A stretch of DNA of 64,000 bases from Trebouxia sp. TZW2008 (taxonomy: Eukaryota > Chlorophyta > Trebouxiophyceae > Trebouxiales > Trebouxiaceae): assembly GCA_002118135.1 (NCBI GenBank), contig BDIU01000223.1, forward strand, positions 185,565-249,564, written 5' to 3'. The notes under the pieces were generated by a model. It had not been told where the DNA came from and did no database searches. It saw only the letters and a program-made list of their open reading frames with translations. Both the position numbers and the translations under genes were made by a program. Position 1 is the first letter of the stretch. Each line of letters opens with the position of its first letter. Below, piece by piece: positions 12,025-24,189 of the stretch.

Positions 12025-12433
12025 TATAGCAAGTCCAGACTAGTCTAGGTCTGCTCAGGACCCTGGGCAAACATGGCAGAAGCTTCGAGCCTCCTGGTGA
12101 AAGCTATCTTTCAAATCGACTAGCAAAGCAACAAGACTGCTAGCAGACATGAAAGATGATGTCTACGGAACAATCATAACAGCTGTCAGACAGCCGAGAG
12201 AATTGTTGAACAGATCTTTGCTTTACGGTCCTCAACGCCTCATGAGATCTGTGCTGCTTGGGAAAGCGCGGCACACAAAGTTTCGCGTCATCATTGAGAT
12301 TGCGAGTCGCACACGCTTGTGCACGGCCTTGGCAATGCTTGAGCGCTAGCATTGCGCTAGCGTTGCCGCAGTGATGACTGAAGTAGCTGCTGCTTAGTAA
12401 GCAACCTTGAGGAGCGTCACATGGCCATGCCGC

Positions 12434-14026
12434 ATGCGCTTCACACAGGCGCATGTTGCAAGAGCCAGTTCGGCACGCCGCGCGGCGCACTTTCGCCGGC
12501 AAAGTATGATTTTATCTGCTCCGGCAACACGCAACTTCCTGTGCAACCCTCGCGCGTCTCGTGGACTTATTTCGTTCCGTGCTCGACCCGTTACGAAACA
12601 CAAAGGACCGACTTGCTCCGTTCAAGTCAAAGAGACCAAAGATCGGAAGGCGCAACTATCGACACGGGCTGTCAGTCCAGAGGCTTTGAATCGCGCACTT
12701 TGCGACGGTTCAGACTGGGAGCAGCCTGCGGAAGGTTTCAACAGCATCCCTGAGGCACTTAGTGACCTAGCTGAGGGCAAGTTTGTGGTGGTTCTGGATG
12801 ATGAGAGCAGAGAGAACGAGGGCGACCTCATTATGGCGGCGGAAACTATGACGATTGAAGCCATGGCCTTCATGGTCGAGTATACAAGTGGCGTCATTTG
12901 TGTATCTCTTGAGGGCAGGTAATTCTGCATGTTGTCAAATGCATCTGCAAAATGTGCACCATGGCTTATGGCGCTGTTATGCACTCAACCTATGTTGCGC
13001 TGCAGCGACCTGGACAGGCTTCAGGTACCCCTCATGATCAGCTCAGCAGAGAACGAAGAAATGCTGTACACAGCTTTCACAGTCACTGTTGATGCACGCC
13101 AAGGCACCACAACAGGCATCTCAGCAGCAGACAGAACAGCCACTGTCAAAGCCTTGGCCAGCCGCACTAGTCAGCCAAACGATTTCAAAAAACCCGGCCA
13201 CATTCTCCCGCTCAGATATAGGCAGGGTGGCGTTTTGAAACGGCCTGGACACACTGAAGCCGCTGTGGATCTTGCCAGACTGGCTGGCTGTGCACCTGTT
13301 GGTGTTCTGAGTGAGGTTGTCAGCAAAGCAGACGGCAGCATGGCTCGTACGCCTGAGCTACTTGAATTCGCCAAGCAGCACAAGCTGAAGTGTGTGACCA
13401 TTGCTGATTTGGTAGCCTTCCGGATGAAGAATGAAATGCTGGTGCAGCTTATCTCATCCCAATGGCTACACACAAGACACGGTCATTGCATGGCCCACTG
13501 CTATAGGTCACATATTGATGACACTGAGCACATGGCTTTAGTATCAGGCAATGTTGCTGGCAAGTCTCAGGTGCTAGTGACAGTCGTCACTGAAAACTCG
13601 CTGGATGATCTCTTTGGCGCTGAAGACTCTCAGCTAGATGCAGCGCTGAAAGCAATCTGTGATGAGGCAGAAGGTGTCTTGATCTACCTGTCTGGATCAG
13701 GCAAAGCCCCTACGTTCAGTGAACAGCTGGCACGCCTTAGCAGCAAGTCAGATAATGGTGACAGCAGCAATGCAAGTCCTGATCCGCTGCAACATGGGGT
13801 TGCTGCTTCCATTTTGAGGGACTTGGACGTGAAGTCCATGCGTATCCTCAGCAACAATGATAGGTTGCCGAAAAGCATGAATGGGTCAGGTTTAGCTGTC
13901 AGTGAGTCTGTCAGTTTAGAAAACTTGCATCATGTGTCAAACAGCAATGGCAGTCACTCTAGTTCAGACATGTCCTATCAAGAGTCTGTTGAGGCATCAC
14001 TGGATCAGTGGATGCCAAAACAATAA
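12434..14026 (+). CDS. RIBA-type bifunctional riboflavin protein: DHBP synthase with degenerate GTP cyclohydrolase II
   Basis: Two exons, 12434-12918 and 13006-14026 (phase 2 junction), give 501 aa. The first about 60 residues are Arg/Ser/Ala-rich without acidic residues, which suggests a plastid transit peptide. The 3,4-dihydroxy-2-butanone-4-phosphate synthase domain is well kept: [20 protein letters not shown] (acidic metal/substrate motif), [48 protein letters not shown] and [14 protein letters not shown]. The C-terminal half still resembles GTP cyclohydrolase II ([25 protein letters not shown]). However, the zinc site is gone: the usual HSEC reads VTEN and the CDCG-type motif reads AEDSQL. 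A Ser-rich tail follows. The protein probably makes DHBP only, like plant RIBA2. An upstream in-frame TTG at 12407 was not used as the start. Confidence 0.92.
12440..12670. promoter_or_regulatory. CpG-dense patch at the RIBA start
   Basis: About 19 CpGs counted in 12451-12600. Covers the transit-peptide codons and supports the start near 12434. Confidence 0.55.
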
Positions 14027-14514
14027 CACGTGTAGTCATTTGTTTTGCTCTTCGTGTTGGCGATGCTTGTTTTACAGCATGATTGCTTTTGTCAAACAAC
14101 AGTTGCCTTTAAAAATTAGTGGTTTTGAGCCCAGTGCAGCACGATTGCATCAAAACAGCTGAGTGAGTCTGGAGCAGTCTTTGTTGACCAGTTTTAGTTT
14201 GCAGGTGCATGCAGACTTTTGATGTGGTCTATTTGTGACTCAACTGCTATGTTTGTTCATTTACTTGTCAGTTCAGGTTGCAGGTACTGTTTGCTAGCTA
14301 GTTCACGTGCCATGACGGCGGCGATTGATGCATCCTTGACACAGCTCAATGCTATCATAACGAATTACGATGTCGATCTGGTTCTGATCATATGATTGAG
14401 CACCCACAATGTGATGTCATCACAAACCTGCTGTAGCTGCAGAACAGCCGAAAGCTCATTCTGGCATTCATTGACACCTGCAGATCTGGCAACGTGCATT
14501 GGATCAAACCGGTA
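14027..14514. other. Convergent intergenic region between RIBA and M16 genes
   Basis: Holds both 3' ends (tail to tail). No ORF or RNA gene supported. Confidence 0.6.
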
Positions 14515-17500
14515 TCAACTGTCAATGACCAGTGGCTCTACTTGGCCAAATCGCTGTGTCAAAGGTCCCCCAAAAATGCTTTTATCTGCGGCTATCACCA
14601 CAATCTGCTGCTCTGGGTGCAAATGCCTAGAAGCTGCATTACGCACGTCTTCCCTTGTAACCTTCTCAATGCCTGCCTTGTACTGAAACAAGTAGTCCTG
14701 AGGTAGCCCAAGCAACGAGTATATCAAAATCCGCTGCAGCTGAGTGTTGGTGTTGGCAAAGTTGAAAACAAACGAATTGAGGGTCTGAGCCTTGGCTGTG
14801 TCCAGCACCTTCTGAGACGGAGGCTGCTTGGTTACGTCCTGCAAGACACAGCCCAACTTTACCTTGCCCTGATACCGCTCTTAGCATGCCTGATGGGCAA
14901 GAATTGAAGAGCCAAAGCCAGATGCATCATGGACACGATGACCAAGTTGTCAGAATGATGGGGAAGGCTGCTGTGAACAGAAGGGCTTGAAAGTGAATGT
15001 ACATAGTTACAAGGATTCAACTCAACTGTCAGGCATGAATTGGTCGGCACAAGGAACTGCACTTGAGCTGTCTGACCCCATGTCCACTCTTCAGCACGCA
15101 AAAGCAGTCGGCTACAGCGTATTTGCACGGTGCAGGCATACTGTCCTTTCAGTCAGAATCAGCATTTCAAACAAAGGTTGTCAACGGCTCACCTCAAGCA
15201 CACGTTGCAAAGCTATGAGGAACTCCACAGGCTTTGCTGTCTCCCCGCCTGCCTGGAAGGTGCCCACATGGTCAGCCGGTGTGGTGTTCCACCCGCCAGA
15301 GACAGAGTATGCCAAGCCCTGCAGTACATTGACGGCTTTGATTTACTTGCTGATGTCATGAGATAAAACATGAGGCTCTCAGTAAGATCAGGTCCCAGCT
15401 CGTCTGAGACCCTATCTCTGAGACAGCCTTTTGCCTGATAGACCACGGACTAAGGCATCATTTGAGCTGTCTGTCAGTGCATTTCTGACAATAGCTTGTA
15501 TGCTGCATGGCAAGGCAGTGCATAGGAGCACTGCTGCCCCTCAGACAGGTTCTTTTGCGTTTCAGTATGACTGAGTTTCATTCTGAGTGTGTCTGTTTGC
15601 ACTGTCCTGGGAGATCTGTAAGGGAATCAGAGGTGATTAGCACAACTTCAGCTCAACACAACTGTTGCTGTGCATGGCTGCACATTCTTGAAGACGGAGA
15701 CCCACTCAAATGCTGGTGTAAGAACCACAAATGAGGCACAGAACGAAGGAATGAGAAGTAAGCCATCAATCTGACCTCTTTGGAGCGCAGCTCATCAAAA
15801 AGGCGTCCCCCAAAGCCGTTCATGATGTCCCCCAGCACGTCTAGGGCAAAGGAGTCTGGGTCCAGCAGGTTGATGCCCACCTCACCCACTGAAATGCTGG
15901 CTTGTGTCTGACCACTGCGGTCCACTAGAAAAAGCTTTCCTGCATGGTCAGCAGATGCAGCTACAACCAGCAAACACACTCATGGAAGGCAGGTTGCTGC
16001 CCACTTGACCCAGACACATTCATGACAAGCAGGTACATGCATGTACGCAAACACCCGGGTGTAGGCTGTTGTCTTTCAAACGAGAAGGTGGTCCTCCAGA
16101 TCCAGAGGGGCCAATGGCGTTAACTCTGACTGACAGTTTCTGGGGGCAACAGTAGCCTGAGGTTGCAACAACACATAGCAAGATAGCGCTATGTGTGCCA
16201 GCGAGCGAGAGACACACTTGTGTGCCCAGCCACAATGTGTATGTGTAAAGCTTGCTTACATGCATAGAGCAGCTTGCTGAGGGAAAACTTGATCAGAAGG
16301 AATCATCAGCATGCTTGATCAGCTCTGTCTGTGGGGCTTCTGTGAGTGGGCAGATAGAAATTTTGCGCCATGCAGAAAGGCTATCTGTCCAGGCACAGAC
16401 AGCCTACAGACAGAGCTGGCCAGACATGCTCATCAGCCCTTCTGCCTTAGCACATGTGACATTTTTCGAGTTGTTCTCTTAGAGCATAATTCTGCTGCAA
16501 AAGTACAGCATAAAAATCACTGCTTCAGCAACACAAATGAAGGTTCAGACAGAGCCCTCAGTTCTGAAGTGCCAATCGCTGCAGATGCTACTGCAAGCAT
16601 GCAGGCAGTGCTGATGGTGCTTGCATTGAGCATCCCATTGGTGTTTAGCAGATGATCAACAAGGAGCAAGTGACCAATGGAACGTCTGACCTGAGGCATC
16701 TTGGGGTGGCAGGGGGTCATTGGGGATTGGCACAGGGGTTGCCGGCTGAGAGGGGTGGGGCTTCCATTTGCCCAAGGACTCATTCAGCAGCGCAATGGCC
16801 TGCTTGCTGTCAAAGTCACCTGCATGGCATGGCATGCACATATTGCAAAATTCCAGCTAGCATCTGCTTTGGCCCAAGCAGATGATCTTGAGCTCAGGGG
16901 TGTCCGTTTATGACAGGTTCCCAGGTGCCCAGGGAGGTGTCTAGCAGCACACTGGCCTGCTTGCTGTCAAAGTCACCTGCATAAGACAAGGTGCAGCAAT
17001 TGTGTGTTGTGAACAGTGTGTCCCCGGACCAATTGGGTAGCTTTGAGCCTAAAGCCAGTTCACATATGGAGCAACTTTTGTTCTTCAGAACGTTAATTGC
17101 TGAATACAAGCGAGCTTGAAGGCGTTCCCCATCATCAAAAGTGTGAAAGTTATATTAGCACGGTCATTGATGGCATAATTGCTGAGACTGCCTTCATGAC
17201 AGTGACAGATATCATCGGCATAGACACGATTGACATTGTACAAAGCTGGTCACCTGCCATGCCAAAGACTGCTCCATCAGGCCTCTCCCATGTGTGCAAG
17301 AAGTCTGCAACATCCGCTGTGGTGAAGTTGGCCACCTGGGCAGCGGTGGGGCTGCGTGCAAACACGCTGTCCTGCCCATACACCAATTTTCTGAGCTCTC
17401 TGGGTGGTATGACTGCTGCATTGTCATTGCGATGGGTGATCAGGTTCAGCATCTGCACAATCAGATGCACATCTGAGCATTGTCATCTGTAAGTTGCAAA

Positions 17501-19804
17501 CATGGAATGCTCCTACAAAACTCTGCACATGCATGCAGGATGCTGTTGTCAATGTACAACAATTTGCAGGTTGTGTGCACTTGTGTGCTTTTGCATGCAG
17601 CTTATGACTAATGGCAAACCTGAGCGGTGCACACTGGGACCTGGTGCTCATGCAGTGCATCTGCAGAAACGCTCAAGCATTGCAACTATGATTGTCAGCT
17701 TACCTGTGCACATCTCGCAAGCAAGCAGTATGTTCTAGAGCTTGTGCTTGAGCATGCAGAGTGTGGAAAGGTTATGGCGCAAAAGAAACAGCAAATCCTA
17801 AGGCCATGATGTGCATGATGTTGTGACAGTGGCAGACCTGATTCTTATACAGCAGTAGTTTGTCCTGAGGAAGGGCAGGCTCCTGGATGACCTCATTGAA
17901 CAGGCCAAGGATCTCTCCAAGATCCTCTGTCAAGCACTCAAACCCTGCACTGCATGTCATTGCCTTGTCAAACCCCAGACTGTTTATAAGCAGCACAAGG
18001 GTCACAATGCTCGTCCATTAGTTTCCCAATGTCATGCTTAACACCTAAGGGCATCAATGCAGTATGATGACATGACATGACCAGGTGGGAAACTCAGCAT
18101 TGGGGTGGGGTTAGGTCAGAGCCTTACCCATAGCAATGGATTCTCCAGAGGCTCCACCCTCAATTGTGGCAGCCCGGAGCTCCAGGGCTTCCTCAAGGGC
18201 ACTGCCAGGGTGAGCCCTGGAGCCACCAGCCCTCTGTACCCCAGCACTGATGCTGGCAAGCCCTACCTGACAAGAGCACCATGATGTTGGCTGTCTCGTG
18301 ATTGTTAATGGTACACTTTCTGCTATATAGCATGTATTGAAAGCATTCAAATCCAGGGGTTCATCAAGAGCACTTCTGAAGTGTACCCTGTGCACTGCAA
18401 CACTGATGCTGGCCAGCCCTTCCTGAGAAATGAATCATGATGTAACCCTTGCGGCTGTAAATTGGTGTGTTTCAACTTGAAGCGTCAAGTTTTCAACACT
18501 CCCGTGGCTGTCAAACACACGGCCTCACATTTCTTCCTGCCTCATCAAGTTCAACAGTCAGGTGGTAAAGTACGATCTTCACAGGGGATACAATGAAACG
18601 CCTGGCAAAGCGCTTCAGCAGAAGCCATCACTTAGCTAGACCGCTCATGAGTATGTCTGCGTAGCCGCTGTAAAGCTGATCAAGCCAGTGCCAGTGACAC
18701 AGGCCTCAATGCCATGAGATGTACAGTGACCAAGATACAGCAACAGCAGCATACCTTGTCAGGAGGGCTTGCTCTGGCACCTCCCTTCATCAATAGGGAC
18801 CCTTTCACCAGAGGCACCTCCCTATCTTCCAATAGATACACCCTGAGGCCATTGTCCAATATCACCTGCGTGCAAGGCAGCAGCTTTCAAGTATGGACAA
18901 GTCCATCTGAGATTGCATTGTCTACAGCAAGCGCATCTAGGGCATTACAAAACAGGAGATCTGACATGCTAGCTAGCATCTGTGCTTGCCAGTGTTGTGA
19001 GCATGAAGGGCGCACATGCTGCCACTTGGGCTGCAATGATTGCAGCTGCGCTGACTGCTTGCTTGTCAGCACTTAAACTTCGTGACTAGTCTTTGGATGG
19101 CGCAAAAAAGTTTTCTGAAACACTTAGAAACTAGCTTGTTCACTCTGCTTGGAGGCAACTTTGCAAGAGTTCTTGGCAGCAGCAATCACCTCCTGAGGAG
19201 CTTGCACAGCCACATCTGGTAGCAAAGGGAAGCTGGTGGGCAAAGGCGGTAGCTGTGATGACGAGTTTGTGGCAGCTGACTGTTTATCTTGAGCAAGCGG
19301 CTGTGTTTTGGCCTGTTGCGTGTCAGCTGCTTGATTTGCTTGCTGGTATGGGCTTGTTGCCGTCTCTTCTGCCAGCGCCAGGCTCGGCATGCAGAGGAGA
19401 TTTGCAGCTGCAAGAGCAGCTGAAATATGGAGGCATAGTTTCTGCCCTGCGAGGCCGCAGACAGGAGGCATCAGTCAAATAGTCAGTTGCGCTTGAGGAC
19501 TGCAACAAAGCTCAAGTACTCGACTTGACAATCCAGTCACTACAAACAGGAGACATATCTACCGGCAGGGAAGCAGTCAGGCTGCTTGGGAAGCTAGGGC
19601 AGCACCTGGGAAAAGGCTGGGTATGATCAGCTTTTCCGGCTTGTTTTGAGACGCACAGGCGCTCCAAGGCAATATGCGCCGGCGACTGCAATGCTTTTGT
19701 TGAAACAGCAGCTGATATTTTGGGCGATGGTGTCTGCGAAAACGGCTTTGATCCGTCAACAACATACAGGGCCTGCCTCCGACACCGATCCTGCTAAGAA
19801 GCAT
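14515..19804 (-). CDS. M16 (pitrilysin/insulinase) family protein, zinc motif absent, plastid/thylakoid-like leader
   Basis: Ten exons: 19804-19606, 19446-19190, 18865-18755, 18266-18128, 17944-17838, 17452-17254, 16819-16691, 15939-15776, 15318-15193 and 14838-14515. They sum to 585 codons (584 aa) with phase kept throughout. An Arg/Ser-rich first exon is followed by a hydrophobic segment ending SLALAEE, which looks like a bipartite stroma-plus-thylakoid-lumen leader. Family landmarks are LDNGLRVYLLEDREVPLV, GGSRAHPG, IEGGASGES, LVYGQDSVFARSPT, LFLVDRSGQTQASISVGE, NGFGGRLFDELRSKEGLAYS and GTFQAGGETA. The catalytic HxxEH is not present; its place reads GLASISAGVQRAGG, as in the non-catalytic M16 subfamily that partners an active subunit. 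Exons 4 and 7 have an echo upstream. The join of exon 1 is inferred from phase and targeting logic. Confidence 0.88.
16905..16985 (-). repeat. Echo of M16 exon 7 (5' part)
   Basis: Reads AGDFDSKQASVLLDTSLGTW, the start of exon 16691-16819, with an intact CAG acceptor but no matching 3' half. It lies upstream of the true exon and could act as a decoy acceptor. Confidence 0.85.
18345..18435 (-). repeat. Echo of M16 exon 4 (5' part)
   Basis: Reads EGLASISVAVHRV, then SALDEPLDLNAFN, a decayed copy of GLASISAGVQRAGG and SALEEALELRA in exon 18128-18266. It lies upstream of the exon. Confidence 0.8.
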
Positions 19805-20060
19805 AGTTGCGCAAGCGCTGGTGTCGGCTCAACTTGTCCAGCTATGCACCACTGCGGTCAATAGGGCCATGCGTTGAACGCTGCAGTCAAACGGCTTTTG
19901 GGGAAACAAGGTCTGCACAGCGAGTAATGCCTGATCAGCTGGACACCGGGCGAGGCACATCACAGAACATGTCGGCAGCACGACTGCAATTGTCGGACTC
20001 ACTGATGCACCTAAGATGGGACTCAAGCGCCTGCGACGCGGTTGACAAGCTAAACAATCC
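19610..20060. promoter_or_regulatory. CpG-dense patch at the M16 gene start
   Basis: CpGs cluster from exon 1 (19606-19804) to about 250 bp upstream. This supports placing the first exon here and not at the inner ATG 19471. Confidence 0.5.
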
Positions 20061-20790
20061 ACAGAGAAATACTGGACTGGTCCACGTGTGGATGAACGTC
20101 AGACAGACCCTGGAGCAGGCATTTTGACCCATCTAGCACCTTGAGCATAGCGCAAATGGGCTGCGTCCTGCTGTACTCTTGTCAACATGCAGAAAATTGG
20201 CATACATACAACTCAGCACTTCGCTTTGCATCCCCAAGGAGGTCCTGAAGCCTGTTTGATCAAGTTGACTCCATCATAGAGCTGCACATAAAGCCACAAG
20301 GGACACTTACAATTTGAGCATCAGCCACAATGTATGACTTTGACTCCTAATAGTATGGCGGCCCACACGAGAGATGGCCTTGCACGAAGCGCGCTACATC
20401 CTTGCATGTTCAATGTATTGTGGTCTACATGACCCATATACAAATATACTCCTTTGCCCAAAGTGTAAAAAGTTACACAATTGTTGAATCAAAAACTACA
20501 CGGTCACTACTGCTGCAATGCAACTGAGCAAGCATGATAAGCACCATCAGTATGTCTCAAAGGTCTCTCCAAAACTAAACAATCTGGACTGACACTCTGC
20601 CAACTGCTGCGCAGGCACCGTGACTTTTCGCCCAGCCAACCTCAAGCTGGCCTGCGCTGTTTTGCAGGCCAGCGTACAACTCTGCCTTGCTATATGGTTC
20701 ATTTATCAACTGCTCTCTTGAGACAGTGCCAAGCCACAGTACACCTGTTTGCCATAGATAATGGCATTGTATAGGCTACCTTAACTGATG
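20061..20790. other. Intergenic stretch, no gene seen
   Basis: Between the M16 promoter and the end of HPRT. A short palindrome (GCTGGCCTGC...GCAGGCCAGC, 20649-20673) could be a stem-loop. Otherwise nothing. Confidence 0.5.
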
Positions 20791-22376
20791 TCATAGCTGA
20801 TAGCATCTGGGATGCAGCACGCCAATGTATGGCAGAGATCGATATCGCTGCTCAAAATCCAGTCCGTACCCCACTACAAACTCGTCTGGACACTGCATCA
20901 GAAACCCAAGCAAGCTGAAGAAGCAATGCGCATAGTGCGCACATGACTTGAACATTTTGCTCAGATGGACAGACAGCTGATGACACACAGATGGCAACTC
21001 GGAGATGACAACACGGATGACAATACAGAGATGACAACGCAGAGATGACAATGCACAGATGACAACATGGAGATGACAAGACGCACATGACAACACAGAG
21101 ATGACAATGCCGAGAAGACAACACACAGATGACAATGCCATACGTGCAGTTACAGACACTTTGTACCTGGAACCCAACATAGTCAGCTTGGATGTTGACT
21201 TTTCTTCTGGCTTGCTTGTTCAGTAGGGTGACAATCTTGACTGAAGCAACGCCTTGCTGCTGCAAGGTGCTGATTAGCGCTTTCAAAGTGCTGCCAGTGT
21301 CAACGATGTCCTCTACCTGAAACAAAATGCATAAACAGAGTCATGTTTGTGCCAGCAGTTACACATCATTATAGCGTATCTGAAGTTGAGAAAGCACACG
21401 CTTGCAGCACTGAGACTCAGCACATCTTTCCAGTGTCGCAGCATCACACATGCAACACGAAGTGTTGAGCAGCTGGATGTGGGTGGTAGCATTTCATCTG
21501 TCCACTACCCACACCAGCTGTGCAGCAGTGGGTTTTGCATGAGTGATGCTGTGGCACTGAAAAGATATACATACCTATAGCCATATACATATATGCATAT
21601 GTGCCGGCAGGCAAGAGCAACTGCATTTATGGGCTGACATGCACAGCTTAGAACAACGGAGAGGGAAGCAATCACTTGCCAAATGTCTTGATGAATTTGA
21701 GACCAGCACCAGCAAATTTGCTAACAGCATGAGCTTACCACTAACACATGCCTGCCCTTGACAGGCAAGCGTGATTGCATTGCCATTGTGCTGTTTCCTG
21801 AAGACTGTGTGCCAACATATGAGCTGATTCTAAGAAAATCCATGTCAAGTTCTTCTGGCACAGGGTCAATTGAGCGGACCAAATCTGGTGAACGCAGAGC
21901 CATCAGCAATCAGCCAATTAATGCATCATTGAATGACTGCGCAGGCGCCATGTCAACTTTGCTGTGGAGTGCAATGCATGTGGTGGACTGGCTTTGACAC
22001 ACGTGTGCAATCACTGCGACTGGCAAGAGGTCATACACTGTTCTGTCTATCACTCAAGCTGTTAGTCACCTGCCATGAACATGAAAGCACCGCACAGCGT
22101 CTGCACAGGCACAGCATTCAGGTCAGGCATGTGCAACGAAAACATGATGTGCAAGCTGATGGATGCTCACCCCTAATATCAAAGGCTGCTTGTCTGCATA
22201 GTCATGTGCCAGTTGCCTGCATGCAATGCAAGACTTGCATGTGTCAGAAAGGGTCTGTTTGTTTTGCCTGCAGACCTGTGAAGCTGCAGGGCTTACTTGC
22301 CCAGCTGTTTGACAGCTTGATTGATGGCCTCCTGACTGTACAAGACTTTGTCGATATCATGATGCAGGACTCCCAT
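20791..22376 (-). CDS. Hypoxanthine-guanine phosphoribosyltransferase
   Basis: Purine salvage enzyme joining hypoxanthine or guanine to PRPP to give IMP or GMP. Six exons: 22376-22297, 22216-22171, 22100-22070, 21884-21739, 21316-21167 and 20892-20791. They give 184 aa, the usual size, and every junction is phase-consistent. Exons 2 and 3 are only 46 and 31 nt. Motifs in order are [49 protein letters not shown], the PRPP loop [11 protein letters not shown], and the C-terminal [21 protein letters not shown]. No signal peptide is visible, so it is probably cytosolic. ATG 22376 is chosen because the family begins a few residues before DI.KVL; the open frame extends upstream to 22538. The last intron contains an array of about 15-bp repeats. 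Confidence 0.95.
20990..21138. repeat. Short tandem repeat of about 15 bp, about ten copies
   Basis: Plus-strand unit close to AGATGACAACACGG, imperfectly repeated inside the last HPRT intron, ending just before the donor of exon 5 at 21167. It has no direct repeat-spacer pattern, so it is a minisatellite and not a CRISPR array. Confidence 0.8.
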
Positions 22377-22379
22377 ATT

Positions 22380-22530
22380 GTTGGGGCCAGCAGCCGCGCG
22401 GAGGGATGGCAGCAGCACTGATCGTGGTCGGAGGACGCTCGGCCGCAGCGAACGCACAGAGGTAGCAGAGGTTGCAAAGCAGTTGTCGGAGCGCAGTCGT
22501 GATTGCAAGCCTTGTCCCAGGATCATGCGT
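22380..22530. promoter_or_regulatory. CpG-dense patch at the HPRT start
   Basis: CCGCGCGGAGG and CGGAGGACGCTCGGCCGCAGCGAACGC directly upstream of ATG 22376. Confidence 0.5.
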
Positions 22531-23288
22531 TCACACAACGGCTTACATGGGTCGCCTAGCAGTTAGTACTGCATGCCTAGGGTTGTTACCTGCATGCAGC
22601 TAATGCAGCATTGGTGCTGCAATGTGATGCATACACAGCGAGGGCAGAATGCTATGCACACTTTGCCAGGATTTGAGCAGCACTTGCGCAAACCTTGGAA
22701 GCCTTCTGAGCTGTGTCTGGCTGCTGCAACCATTTTCTGGGTGCATTGAACAATCAGTGCAAAGCAGACTCATAACAGGTGCCCACACTGCGTTGATTAA
22801 TGCAACAAGAACGCAGCTTGCTGACATCAGGGATTGCAGGTGTATTCATCGCATCGTCGCAGCAATAGACAGTGAGCACTCGTTCATTCCAAAGGCAGGA
22901 TGCAGTCTAGTGACGACTGGTAACTTGGGGATTTGGATAGACCGATTCTTGTTGCAAGCACATCATTTGCATCAAAGTTAAGGGTGAATGCAGAGCCACA
23001 TTGGCTGTTGATGCAGCAGGCATGGGGAGCAACACACACAACAAGATAAGCAAATCTTAGATAACATCGAATGTGTGTTACATGTGAGGTATATCCTGTA
23101 CCTGCCAAAAATGGCTAGGTGGCCCACAAGGCAAGCTGATGTGTAACCTGAAAACGCTGAACTAGTGCTGGCTGCATGTGGATTGCTGGATAATTCAGAA
23201 CCGCTGTATCTGCCTAAACCTCATCAAATGGTTGCACCAAAGGGGAAAATGTGCAAACACAGGCAGTGATGGTATACAGGGTAAGGCT
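22531..23288. other. Intergenic stretch, no gene seen
   Basis: Lies between the HPRT promoter and the end of the Gly/Gln-rich gene. CpG-poor, with no supported coding. Confidence 0.5.
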
Positions 23289-24094
23289 CTAGTTGGACTG
23301 GTATGAACCCTTCTCGTCAAGGTCATCCTTGTGGCGGTGGGTCTCGTAGCTGCCGCTGACACCACCTCCTCCTCCTCCCTGCTGAGGGAAGTTGCCCTGC
23401 AAGAAGATCACCAACACTTAGCACGATGATGCCCATAATTCAGTATTTGAATATCAGACATTTGCATTGCAAACGTGCTGTCTGCTGCACCTAAGTGGAC
23501 TTGTAGCAGCATGAGCACATCAGCAGCCACATACTTACGCAAACTATTGTGATCATACAAGGGTGCAACCCAACGCAGGCGAGTTGCACGGAACTTACCC
23601 CCTGAGGACCGCGGGCACCACCGAAGCCTCCGCCCTGGACTGGACCACCCTGCTGACCACCAAATCCACCTTGTCCACCCTGCTGCTGAACAGCTCCGCC
23701 TCCGAATCCGCCACCCTGGTTGCCGTAGCCTTGGCCTTGGCCGGGGTTGCCCTGAGTGTTACCGCCGTATCCGCCCTGGTTGCCACTGGTTGGGTTGGGG
23801 CCAGCGTTGGGGTGACCGGTCTGTGCACGGTTCTCTAGCTTGTTGCCTGCAACGCGCGCAAGGGGTAAACCTCTTACAAGATCTGGATCGGCCAAGATCG
23901 TAGCACGCTGCCTCGACATTCCATTGCGAGGCTAGCTATCTGTGGCTTGCACCAGTGCGCTTACGCGATAACGTGTACGATGCAGTAATATACGAGGCAA
24001 ACTGCAGACACGCAAAGCAAGTTTGCACAACCAAATCAGCTTGCTTACCCTGGTTGGCCAGGCCCTGTCCTGCGCGCTGCTCAAGTCCGGACAT
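23289..24094 (-). CDS. Small Gly/Gln-rich protein of unknown function
   Basis: Three exons, 24094-24049, 23846-23599 and 23396-23289, give 133 aa with phase kept at both junctions. The N-terminus MSGLEQRAGQGLANQG is followed by NKLENRAQTG, a long low-complexity stretch of GGYGGN, GGFGGG and QQGG repeats, and a charged tail ending HRHKDDLDEKGSYQSN. No enzyme or nucleic-acid-binding fold is recognisable. The make-up (Gly, Gln, Asn, Tyr, few hydrophobics) is that of a disordered, possibly phase-separating protein. It could bind RNA, but there is no RRM, zinc finger or RGG. A CpG-rich patch just upstream (24190-24620) supports a real gene start near 24.1-24.4 kb, and a further 5' exon cannot be excluded. 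Confidence 0.75.
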
Positions 24095-24189
24095 ATTGTA
24101 TTTGCTGTGTGCAAGCCGCAAAGAACTTTACCAAATCGTCGAAAGTGAGTTTTGTCGAGAGCGAATGTATTTGAGCAAGCTTGAGTGAA

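Noticed and set aside
12407..12433. Upstream start for RIBA
   Set aside because: The codon at 12407 is TTG; the first in-frame ATG is at 12434.
20990..21138. Possible CRISPR array
   Set aside because: Units are about 15 bp with no unique spacers, inside a eukaryotic intron.
23563..23838. Plus-strand ORF rich in Ser/Thr/Leu
   Set aside because: Antisense shadow of the Gly/Gln-rich exon 23599-23846.
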